Positions 48,032-58,059 of a stretch of DNA of 64,000 nt are shown here, piece by piece. Position 1 is the first letter of the stretch, and the number at the start of each line of letters is the position of its first letter. The notes beneath the pieces are model-generated. The model saw only the letters and a list, made by a program, of their open reading frames with translations, was not told the DNA's origin and made no database searches. The DNA lies in the NCBI GenBank assembly GCA_030844895.1, contig CM061233.1, positions 50,149,453 to 50,213,452 of the forward strand, given 5' to 3'. This DNA is from Ambrosia x helenae. Its lineage: Eukaryota; Streptophyta; Magnoliopsida; Asterales; Asteraceae. Made by a program: the position numbers and the translations under genes.

Positions 48032-49500
48032 GTGCAGGGAGCTCCAGCTGGCCCTGTTAGCAGCCTATGGATTGTTGACAGTGGAGCTTCTGGTCACATG
48101 ACAGGGGACCTCACGCTACTCTTTGACATCAAAAACATTAACGGAGGTTATGTGGCATTTGCTGGTAATAAGGGAGGCTACATTACTATGGAGGGTAGTG
48201 TAAGCAATGGGGTCGTAACATTTGAGCAGATATCTTATGTGAAACAGATAGACTATAATTTGCTCAGTGTTAGTCAAATTTGTGATAAACAATTTTCTGT
48301 GTATTTTGATGACAAATGTTACATCTTGAAACCTGGGTTTGAGCTACCGAAAGAGTGGGTGATGCTGAAGGCACCAAGAGTTAACAATTTGTATATTCTC
48401 AACATGTCTAAAGCAATGACCACCCATGGCCAAGTCACGTGTTTCCTCTCCAAGGCTACAGAAAAAGAATCCATTATGTGGCACAGGAGAATGGGACACA
48501 TTCATTTGCGAAAGATGAATCAGCTTGTGAAGAATGAACTTGTCACGGGAGTTAAAGTCAAACACTTCCATCTGAATGACAAGTGTATCAGTTGCAAGAA
48601 GGGAAAGCAGCACAAACAATCCCATAGACCAAAGAAAGTTAATTCTGTTGAGCTGCCACTTGAACGTTTGCATATGGATTTATTCGGTCCAGTCAGACGT
48701 AAAAGTCATGCCGGGGAGTTATACTGTCTTGTGGTGACTGATGATTATTCAAGATTTTCATGGGTAATATGTTTGCATCAGAAAAGCGACACTTTTGATA
48801 ACTTGAAGGTTCTGTTTACACGTCTGGAGAATATATATGGTCTGAAGATCAAGAGAATCCGGAGTGACAATGGGACAGAGTTCAAAAACGCTCAGATGGA
48901 GGATCTTGTGCAAACAAAGGAATTCATCATGAATATAGCGCTCCGTATACACCCCAACAGAACGGTGTTGCAGAGAGAAAGAACATGACTCTTATAGAGA
49001 CGGCGAGAACTATGCTTGCGGATTCAAATCTTCCAGTCATGTTCTGGAACGAAGCTATTTACGCGGCATGTTATACTCTTAACCGTGTTTTGACAGTGAA
49101 GAAGTTTGGCAAGACTTCTTATGAGCTGTTGAACCGACGCAAGCCGAATCTGGAGTATCAAGAACCATTTGGTGCCCCGTGTACAATGCTGAACCCTTCG
49201 GAAAAGTTTGCACCAAAGGCTGAAGAAGGTTATTTTGTTGGATATGCAACCCCATTAAAACGGGTATTCAATAAAAGAACTAGAAAAGTCGAGGAGTGGA
49301 CTAACGTCGAAGTTCAAAGATACACACAAAATGTACAGGGTGGAGGACCAGATTGGATGTTTGATTACAAAGACTTCTTTGAATCATTCAATCTAGATAG
49401 CATGGTTGAAGAAGCTGTACTTCGCTTATACTACGAGGTCGAAAGCCGTAACTTCACCGTTAGTGCGTCCGATCACGGTAAACCCCCAAGCAGCTTCTAA
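48032..49500 (+). pseudogene. pol: Protease and integrase of the plus-strand SIRE
   Basis: WIVDSGASGHMTGD is the copia protease active-site region. WHRRMGHIHLRKM and CISCKKGK form the GAG-pre-integrase HHCC finger. LHMDLFGPV and IRSDNGTEFKN supply two integrase Asp residues. A frameshift near 48930-48960 throws the catalytic-Glu region (TPQQNGVAER in the minus copy) into another frame. Integrase continues from 48985 (ETARTMLADSNLPVMFWNEA) and its frame is lost again near 49450. Confidence 0.88.
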
Positions 49501-51460
49501 TGATACCACTGCTCCTGTATTGGAAGAAGAGGTGTTCCAAGAGGCTTCTACATCGCTTAATTCATCCGAATCAGAATACGAAGACGATGATGCAACAAGT
49601 GAAGCTATTCTGGACAACGCTACAGTGACACCACCAGTGAACCCATCTAATACTGATGCTTCAACATCGAATGTGGGTAATGATCTGGTTTCTACAGAGA
49701 ATTTGACAACTCAAACGGGAGTACAAGTACCTGATTATCCGGAATCTCTGATACATCGGATACACCCGCTTGAACAGGTTATTGGTGATCCTGGTAGCAG
49801 TGTGATGACAAGAGGGCAGCTGAGAAATGCTCAAGCACCAGAAAACATTGGCAATCTTGCTTTATATGCCAAAATTCAGAAATCTGGTTTTCAAAATGAC
49901 TGGTCATTTGCTTGTTATGTTTCGCAGGTCGAGCCGCGGACATACAAGGATGCTCTTTTGGATGACGCCTGGGTGGAAGCAATGCAGGAGGAGTTATTAC
50001 AATTCCAGAAACTTGGTGTATGGACCCTAACAGATTTGCCCCCTGGAAGAAAGAAAATTGGTACCAAATGGGTGTTTAAATGCAAGAAGGATGATAGAGG
50101 AGTCATAGTGTGAAACAAAGCTCGTTTGGTTGTTCAAGGTTTTCATCAGGTTGAAGGAATCGACTACAATGAAATCTATGCACCGGTTGCACGCTTGGAA
50201 GCCATCAGAATGTTCCTTGCGTTTGCATCATGGAAGAAATCTAAGGTGTATCAGATGGATGTAAAGAGCGCTTTTCTTTACGGTGTGGTCAAAGAGGAAG
50301 TTTACGTAGGTCAACCGCCGGGCTTTGAGGACCCTATTCACCGGGATAAGGTTTATGTGTTAAACAAAGCTCTCTACGGGTTGCACCAGGCTCCGAGACA
50401 ATGGTATGAGGAGCTGAGCACGTATCTTCTCTCGAAAGGATTCAAACGCGGACTGGTAGATTGCACACTGTTCACGAAACGAGCAGGAGATGATTTGCTT
50501 CTAGTACAAATTTATGTTGATGATATTATTTTCGGGTCAACTAACGAACTTTTGTGCAGGGAATTTGAACAAGTTATGCAGGAAAAGTTCAAAATGAGCG
50601 CAATGGGAGAAATGCAGTTTTTCCTCGGTTTGCAGGTGGAGCAAAGACCAACGGGGATCTTTATTCACCAGACGAAATACGTTTCTGAAGTCTTGAGCCG
50701 ATTCCAGATGGATGATTCGAAGCCGATGGATACCCCAATACAGCCCAATCACGGGATTGGAGTTGACCTTAAGGGGGAGCTGACTGATCCATTTACATAC
50801 AGAGCAATCGTCGGATCTCTGATGTATCTCACAGCGTCAAGACCTGATATAATGTTTGCGACATGTCTTTGTGCGCGATATCAATCGAAGCCGAAACAGA
50901 GTCATCTTGTAGCTGTCAAGCGTATCCTTAGATATCTGAAGGGTTGTCCATCGAAAGGACTTTGGTACCCTCATGATGATAATTTTGACCTAATCGCTTT
51001 TAGTGATGCAGATTGGGGCGGCTGTGACAAAGACAGCAAATCCACAACGGCTGGATGTCAGTTTATGGGGAGCAGGCTCGTGACTTGGCAATGCAAGAAA
51101 CAAACCGCAGTTGCACTATCCACATGTGAAGCAGAATACGTTTCAGCATCGAGCTGCTGCTCACAGGTTCTTTGGATCCAACAGCAGATGGTGGATTACG
51201 GTTTGCAATTTCTTAAAACCCCTATTTACTGTGATAATGAGGCCGCAATCGCATTAACAAAAGACTTAGTAAATCACTCAAAGGCTAAACATATCCGGAT
51301 TAAATATCATTTTATCCGTGATTGTTATGCTAAAGAGTTGATCGATATGGTCAAAATCCACACTGATTATCAACGCGCAGATCTTTTTACCAAAGCTTTT
51401 GACAAATCCAGATTTGATTATCTTTTAAAAGCTAATGGTATTAAAGAAAAACAGGACTGA
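49440..51460 (+). pseudogene. pol: RT and RNase H of the plus-strand SIRE, one stop
   Basis: After an acidic linker (49500-49800), RT starts with WVEAMQEEL...WTLTDLPPGRKKIGTKWVFK. A TGA at 50112-50114 replaces an Arg codon of the minus copy. From 50126 the frame is open for 444 codons: MDVKSAFLYG, ALYGLHQAPRQWYE, the catalytic YVDD near 50515, and RNase H with FSDADWGG (about 51000), STCEAEYVSAS and YCDNEAAIALT. It ends at 51460 in KEKQD, identical to the minus copy end at 58060. Confidence 0.92.
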
Positions 51461-52780
51461 TCACCACCTCAGTCTATCACTTTTTAGTTTAAATTTTTAC
51501 TGTTTTTCAGAAAAATTTCGAAAATTCAAAAACGCTTGAAAAAATTCTTTGCTGACTGCTATATCTTCTTCCCTTAGATTAATGCCGTCAGATCACATAT
51601 TTGAAATGCTCCAGCTTATCCTTGGGAACAATTCGAAAATCTATAAAAAACAGAAAATTCTAAAATGATTTCCTGGAGTATAAAGGGAAATGATAGTACA
51701 TCAGTGGGGATCTGACACATTCTAAATAATGTAATGCTATATAGGGCGTGTGTCTGAGTCTGTGCGATGTGCTGATAGGCTTCGTAGACCTATTACTGCG
51801 TGCCTGATATATACATATCAAATGATTTGTTATGTGGATGAACTCCTCATGGGCATATGGTCTTAGTACCGTAATTTCGTTTGATAAGGTATTTGTACAA
51901 AACTCGGAGGTTTAGGGTCGTTATGTTATTAGTTGTCTGGGGATAGCCTCTCTGATCTTCTGCTGTAAGTCATTACGGACCTAGATCAGACAGGGTGTCT
52001 TTATAAAAGAGCTATATGCCAAATCCTAAAGTTACCGAATTGAGGAAATTTCCATGTTATATGATGATCAAAGATTAACTATTACATCGTATTGATCATT
52101 GATGCAAATCATGATTAATATCAGTCCTCAACCTGGTATAGTGCATATGTTACTTTGCTGCATTAATTTGCTGACCTGTATACCTCTATGCATTATATCT
52201 TGTACAATTACAGACGACGAAAGCATAATCACGCTTTACAATGAGTCTTTGTGCATTTACTTCTTGATACGGGAGTATGTCGTGTGCGTGGGAACTACAG
52301 ACAATTGCGTTTATACTATAAATATCAGTATCAGTATAAAGCACTGCACAACAGTCTGCATGTGAGTTTATGTGGATCACAATATCAGCAGTTGCCAGAT
52401 CACACATTGTCTTTAATGATAATAATTTCAAAAAGATCAACGGTGTGATCAGATTTCTCAAAAACTGATATGATCCCTTTACCGGAAACCACAAAAATAT
52501 TTACTGTTTTTCATTTACATTTCTGCATTTTATTTTCTCGTCAAAAATTACAAAACTCAAAAAGATTTTAGGTGTGTTTTAGTATAAACTTTAGAAAATC
52601 CAAAAAGATTTTTCTTTTTCATCTTATTTTTGATAACTGATGGTGGTTGATGTCGATTTTCTAAACCTTGATACACCATTTGAGCTTTGTAACTTTTAAA
52701 ATGTGAAAACATGAATGTTGGATGCTTAAAAGTTGGAAAATAATTGAACCGGGACTCGTTTTTGAGATTTGGAAAATTTT
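51461..52780 (+). other. Spacer between SIRE pol and ORF-X, part 1
   Basis: No supported ORF. Bases 51465-51830 match 57813-58059 in reverse, the same spacer in the minus-strand SIRE. The element thus has a long conserved non-coding spacer that may hold regulatory or splice signals. Confidence 0.65.
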
Positions 52781-53640
52781 CGAAAATCCCAATTCTCATT
52801 CGCCCATTCGTTTGGTCGAATGTGGAATTTTCTTTGTTCATTCGTATGTTTTGTTGGGTGAAGGAGAGTGTTCATGATAATTATCTCATTCGAACCCTTT
52901 TATCTCATTCGAACCCTTTCAATAGGGTCGAAGGAGAGAAAAGTTTCTCCTTCGTATGATCAAAACGGGCGAATGTACAAGCCTATATATACCCAACATC
53001 TCATTCGACCCTCATTCATATTTTTTTCAGATTTTCATCATTACCTCACCTTATTGCTCGTTTCTTTTAAATCCTTTCATCGTGTTCGGCATCATATACT
53101 GATCATTGTGCTATATTTTTTACAGGTTATCATCCAGATTTAAGGGTTTTAATCTCTGTTTACAGTTCCGAGCCCTAACAGTCCAAAAATGTTTTAAATC
53201 ATAATAATATTCACATTTGATGTATAGGGTTTATTGTGTGTGTGTTTTAGGGGGAGAAATTATCAAAAACATGGTTTAAAACAAGTCAGATTGTTCAATC
53301 ATGGTTTAAACCCTAGTTTTTGGGTAAAAACACAAACACAATCAATAATTGTTAAAACTGTTGGTTTAGAAATGATTATCGGTATTATTAGGCCTGATTT
53401 CAATCAAATGGACATGTTTAGGATCATTAAATTTCAAAATTGATTTTTCAAATTTATGAACTGCTTCCTTCGACCAGTTCGAATGGGCGAAGGAAGAATA
53501 TGAAATGGGCGAAAGAGGATTAGATGGGCGAATGAAACATTTTTATCAAAATCATCACATTCGTACCCATTATCTCTCATTCGTACCTTTACAAAACCAC
53601 CTTCGTACTCCCGTTTGGGCGAAGGAGGAGGTTTTTGACC
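52781..53640 (+). promoter_or_regulatory. U3-like promoter block upstream of ORF-X
   Basis: GGGCGAATGTACAAGCCTATATATA (about 52967-52991) resembles the pre-TATA block of the SIRE LTRs (GGGCGAATGTGCAG then TATA at 42258 and 57524). TATATATA is at 52984-52991. Around it are many (C/T)ATTCG(A/T)nCC and GGGCGAAGGA motifs, again at 53460-53640, like the U3 repeats of the LTRs. No complete LTR (no TGTAGATGC start) is present, so it is either a U3 remnant or an internal promoter for ORF-X. Confidence 0.5.
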
Positions 53641-53681
53641 AAAACTTTTCAATTTTGATATTTTGTCGATTTTTAACGTGT

Positions 53682-53700
53682 AATTTTGTTTGTTTTGCAG
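53682..53700 (+). promoter_or_regulatory. Splice-acceptor-like site just before ORF-X
   Basis: A T-rich tract ending TTTGTTTGTTTTGCAG stops at 53700, only 8 nt before the ORF-X ATG at 53709. It has the form of a strong plant 3' splice site. It suggests ORF-X is translated from a spliced RNA. The donor was not identified. Confidence 0.5.
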
Positions 53701-53708
53701 ATCTAACA

Positions 53709-56700
53709 ATGTCTGAACAACAGAAGACGACGGAACAAGCAGGATCCTCATCACAGCCTACTAAGCAGCTAGATTTTTAGAATGCGCACAACTGTTGTGC
53801 ATATCTTGGAGATGTGAAGAAGCACACAGAATTTGTCGGCATCATTGAGTTTTTGAAGAGAAGCAGAGTAATAGATGCCATTTCTACGCCGCCAGTGATC
53901 TATAGAGATATGATACAGGAATTCTAGTCTAATGCTAAACTAGATTTCTGGAAATGCGAATCTTGCTTGACAAGCAGAATTCAGGGACAACGAGTCATTG
54001 TGTGCGAAGAAGATTTGAGAGAATCACTGAATCTGAATGATGATCCGAAAGATCCAAAGGAGTTTACATTCATGGATCAAAGAAAGTGCTTTCTCAGGAT
54101 GAAGTACAACGGACCAATCACTGACGGTTCGTTGCATAAAGGAAAACTGTGCCCACAGTTCAAATATCTGGCACATGTTTTGATCCACGTATTCGGATCT
54201 GCAGTAGGTGGTTATGATCTAATGAGGAAGAGCATCAGTTCGATGATGGTTGCTTTAGTATTGAACAAACCGTTCAATGTCTCTGGCATGCTGATGTCTC
54301 ACTTACTGGAACCCGTGAATGGAACGAGGAACCTGAAGTTTCTTTTATATCCTCGTTTTCTTCAAATGATATTCGATCACAAGTACAAAGAGCTGAAGAG
54401 AGATCCTAAACACATTGTTGTTCAGGAACACATGTCATTGAATACACTAGCTAGAATGAAAGCTTATAAGGGTTTGTCTGTTGAAGAACGTCCTCCAGTT
54501 AGACGTTTGTTTGGACATCTAGCTAGGGTGGATTATAAAGATCCGGGTGAGGGGCTTGTTAGAAATGTTAACAGTGATTCTGATGCTGATAATCCTTTAC
54601 ATCATGTTGATCCTGACGCTAAGCGCAAGAGACAAGTTGTGAATGTAGGCGCGAAGAGTGGTAAGACAAAGAAACCAGAGATAAGGATTGAGGTTTCTGA
54701 ACCAGAGAAGAAGAAAAATACTCAGAGAAGGAATAAGAGTATGGCGAAAAAGGGTTTACACATTGTTGATGAAGCTTCCATTGATTCAGAAGAGACAATA
54801 GAGGAAGAACAATGGAATTCTGATGCTGAAACTGTAGAGACCACATTGCCCAAGGCCACTGAGGCTGGTGCGTCTGCTAGCCAAAGAGAAGAAGATCAAG
54901 GGAACAAAAGCCCTATTCCTGTTGATGTAGAAGATTTGGGTTTTAATGTTGAAGAGACGTTTGTTGGATCTCCTGTGCAAGCTGCTAGAAAAGAGAAGAA
55001 GAAACAGGAGAAGCCAAGTATAAAGAGGAAGAAAGAAATAGAATCTTTGATAGCTGGTAAGAAACTGCCACCAGCTACAAGTTCTAAATCACCGGTTACT
55101 GCACCAGCTCATAAGAAACAGAAGACTGCAACAACATCTAGCACACCACAAACTGAAGAAATTCCAATGGATGATGTGAATGAAGCATTGGATAATGTGC
55201 TAAAGAAGATCAGAAAAGGTAAATTGCCTGATGCTGTCGAACCACCAAAGAAGACAAAAGTATTGGTGGACAGTGATATTATGACTGCTGTGAATCAGAG
55301 ACTTTCTGAGATGATGAATCTGATTAACAAACAACAGACGGAGATTGAGCAGTTAAAGTCCAATGACAAGAAGATGTTAGAAGTCGTAGTCACATCGGCA
55401 GATGATAATGAGACTTTGAAGAAGACAATCAAGAGATTGAAAAGAGAAAACAAGAAGTTGCTGAAGCATGAGCAACGTAATACCAGGAGGATCATAGTCT
55501 TGAAGGAGGAGAACAAACAACTGAAAAAGAGTAACAAGCATATGGATGATCTGATCAAGAACTTGTATTCTCAAGCTCCTCAACTTCAAGCTGGTGAAGT
55601 AGAAAAAGAAAGAGAAGAAGAGCTAGTTGATTACGAACTGTCTGATGAAGAGGAAGATGATGAACTAGATGAAGATGCTGTAACGATAAAAAGAAGAAGA
55701 AAAAGGATAATAAAGATGATGGAGGATCGGATGATGGTTCGAGTGATGGAGACGGCTTTGCATTTGATGATAGTAGTGATGACGATGATGATGATGTTGA
55801 TAAGTTTACTTATGAGAAACGTGACTCAGATAAGGGCGGTGAATCGAGCTCTAAAGCTCCTGGTGAGAATGTTGACGATGAAGATATTTTCTGGAACGAG
55901 AAATTGCAGTCACTGTCTGAAGAAGATAAGAACAAGTATCGCCAGATGCTCACTGATCGGGTTTGGACGATCGACATGACTAGCAGGTTTCCAGAAATAT
56001 TTGAATCTAACAATAAACTATTCGAGTTGGAGTATGATGACCCTGATCTTGAGGATAGGGAAGTTTCTGCGGCTATTTCGAAAGAAATTCTTGAAGGTTT
56101 AGCAAAGCAAGTAGGCAAGACGTTGGAAGAATTACTTGCAGATAACTTTATTCCTAAGATTCCTGAGAAAGAAGCTGGAAATCATTCGGATGATCGTGAT
56201 GTTCCTGCATTCGAGGAAGTCGAAATGGAAGATATTACGAGCGAAGAATATCCACAATATTTCAGAACAAATCAAGATTGTGGATTTTCTTTCTCAGACG
56301 AACTGCTAAACCATGCCGAGAAGCTAGCAAAAGAAAAAAGCAAAGTCTTTGAAGATGAAATCTTTAAAGGGCATAACAAGCCACGGTTCGAGCAATCAGA
56401 AAGTTTGAAAGAGTTGTTGAAGAAGTTGAAAGAAAAGGAAAATAATCGTCCGAAACCTGACATTCAAGGCAGCTTTTACAAACTTCACAATAGGATTTTC
56501 AAAGGTCGTGCATTGGCCTGGAAGTTTGTTAAAGAGTTGAGGTGTTTTGCAGTAAAGTAGGAGAAGGGGATCTTGTATTTTGAGAAGTTTCATCACTTGA
56601 AGACCCTTCCTTATTGGGCAATCAGAGACATTTGTCGTCACCGTCTAACGGGAGCGTCAAATAGTCAGATTACTTATTTTGCTGAGAAGATGACTCGAGA

Positions 56701-57286
56701 AAGCCGAACCAAGTGGGACTTGTTTACACCACAATATCCAAAGCGAATTGTTCATAAGAAGGATATTGATTTGATAACTGGTATGCCCAGAGTGACGTTG
56801 AAATACAAACCACCGCAAGTGTTGAAAAAGATTCCTTTGATGCCTATTCCACAACACTTTGCCAAAGACTTCATCTGGTGGTATTATGATTGGAAGATTG
56901 CAGAGGCCGTGATTGTGTTGAAGGATGGAGAGACGAGTTACAAGAAAGTGCATATCTTTCATCCCATGTGGTTGATAAACTGTTCACATGAGGATATCAT
57001 CATGCTATTCTATAATCCGATCTATTCAGATGCAAAAGATGCTGAGCAAGCAGGAAAGTACCAACGTGTGGTATTTCTGTGCTTTGTGTTTGATATCAAT
57101 GCTGGATGTGATTATGATGAGAAGTTGGGAAAGTATGTGGAGAAGCAAAAGGTGCCAGAGCTGAAAACGAAGAAACAAAAACAATTTCAGGAACCGGTGT
57201 TGACAAGAGAACAAATGATTCAAAGACATATCAGACTGTGGAACAAAAGGATGGACGAACAACGACGAACACAATCCAAGCAATAG
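53709..57286 (+). pseudogene. ORF-X: large extra ORF of the SIRE element (~1190 codons), three stops and a frameshift
   Basis: ATG at 53709 (MSEQQKTTEQ). Three TAG codons (53778; near 53925, after IQEF; 56558, where the minus copy has Trp) and one frameshift near 55690 break it. N-terminal domain about 53780-54560 (CAYLGDVKKHTEFVGIIEFL, PPVIYRDMIQEF, LLYPRFLQMIFD); Lys/Glu-rich basic linker with NLS-like clusters (54600-55260); coiled coil (55290-55590); acidic Asp/Ser tract (55620-55830); TDRVWTIDMTSRFPEIFES; conserved C-terminal domain (56430-57130, FAKDFIWWYYDWKIAE). No signal peptide or transmembrane segment is seen, so an envelope role is not supported. It ends at TAG (57284-57286), next to the polypurine tract. 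Function unknown. Similar ORFs are, from memory, frequent in Asteraceae copia elements. Confidence 0.82.
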
Positions 57287-57299
57287 TCGAGGGGGAGTT
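57285..57299 (+). other. Polypurine tract, plus-strand SIRE
   Basis: AGTCGAGGGGGAGTT directly precedes the LTR start TGTAGATGCA and overlaps the ORF-X stop. It is identical to the tract at 43063-43077. Confidence 0.88.
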
Positions 57300-57812
57300 T
57301 GTAGATGCAAAAGTGCGACTAAAGCTTTGGATTGTACAACACATTTTGTTTTGGTAATATCGAAGGTGCGAAGGAGTGGATTAGAAGGTGCGAAGGAGGA
57401 CTGAAAGGTGCGAAGGAAGATTGTTTGGACGAATGAAGATTAGATTATTGTAAAGCTTGGTTCGACCAGTTGATGTGGGCGAACCTACACATTCGCATGA
57501 ACAGTTTGGGCGAATGTGCAGTCTATAAATAGACAAGTTTGATTTTTGAATGTAACTTTTGATCATTATTATTCCCTCCACTTTCAGAAACTCTCTCTAG
57601 TATTTTGTTAAACCTGTTTATCGTTCATACCTTGATTGTATCTATATTTCAACGTGTAAACAAGTGTTTTATTAATGAAAACGTTTGAAAATGATGATCT
57701 GTGTGTTTGAATCTGTTTGATTATTATTTTGTGATAGTTTTAGGGTTTCCGCACCTGAAACTAACTTGTTTGATCAATCTTTGTTTGTTATCGATCCTTT
57801 CACGCACATACA
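57300..57812 (+). repeat. 3' LTR of the plus-strand SIRE (513 bp)
   Basis: It starts TGTAGATGC and ends GCACATACA, boundaries confirmed by comparison with the minus LTR. U3 has three AAGGTGCGAAGGA-type repeats (about 57362-57420), then GGGCGAATGTGCAG and TATAAATA (57524-57531). The following base begins spacer sequence of the minus-strand SIRE. Confidence 0.85.
57524..57531 (+). promoter_or_regulatory. TATA box of the SIRE LTR
   Basis: TATAAATA directly follows the conserved GGGCGAATGTGCAG block. The same arrangement stands at 42258 and, reversed, at 42809. Confidence 0.6.
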
Positions 57813-58059
57813 GTTTGATATGTATGTATCAGGCACACAGTAATAGGTCTACGAAGCCTATCAGCACATCACACAGACTCAGACACACGCCCTATATAGC
57901 ACTATATTACTTAGAATGTGTCAGATCCCCACTGATGTACTATCATTTCCCCTTTTTACTCCAGAAAATCATTTTTGATTTTTCTGATTTTTATAAATTT
58001 TTGAATTTTTCTGAAAAACAGTAAAAGTTAAACTAAAAAGGGATAGACTGAGGTGGTGA
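57813..58059 (-). other. pol to ORF-X spacer, remnant
   Basis: It matches 51461-51830 in reverse. It is cut at 57813 by the plus-strand LTR, consistent with insertion there. Confidence 0.75.

Larger units (their letters stand above)
45100..57812 (+). mobile_element. SIRE-type Ty1/copia element, plus strand, 5'-truncated
   Basis: Order: gag, protease, integrase, RT, RNase H, ~2.2-kb spacer, ORF-X, polypurine tract, 3' LTR (57300-57812). The copia order (integrase before RT), RT style (YVDDIIFGST) and extra ORF after pol place it in the SIRE/Maximus group. The 5' LTR, PBS and gag start are missing at the 45095 junction. Several frameshifts and stops make it non-functional. It most likely inserted into the minus-strand SIRE, whose remains flank it on both sides. 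Confidence 0.85.

Noticed and set aside
52781..53640. Complete 5' LTR giving a separate LTR-ORF-X-LTR element
   Set aside because: The U3-like block lacks a TGTAGATGC start, R-U5 similarity and a following PBS, and pol plus spacer upstream fit a single SIRE layout.
53709..57286. Retroviral-type envelope protein
   Set aside because: Position fits, but no signal peptide, cleavage site, fusion peptide or transmembrane helix is visible.
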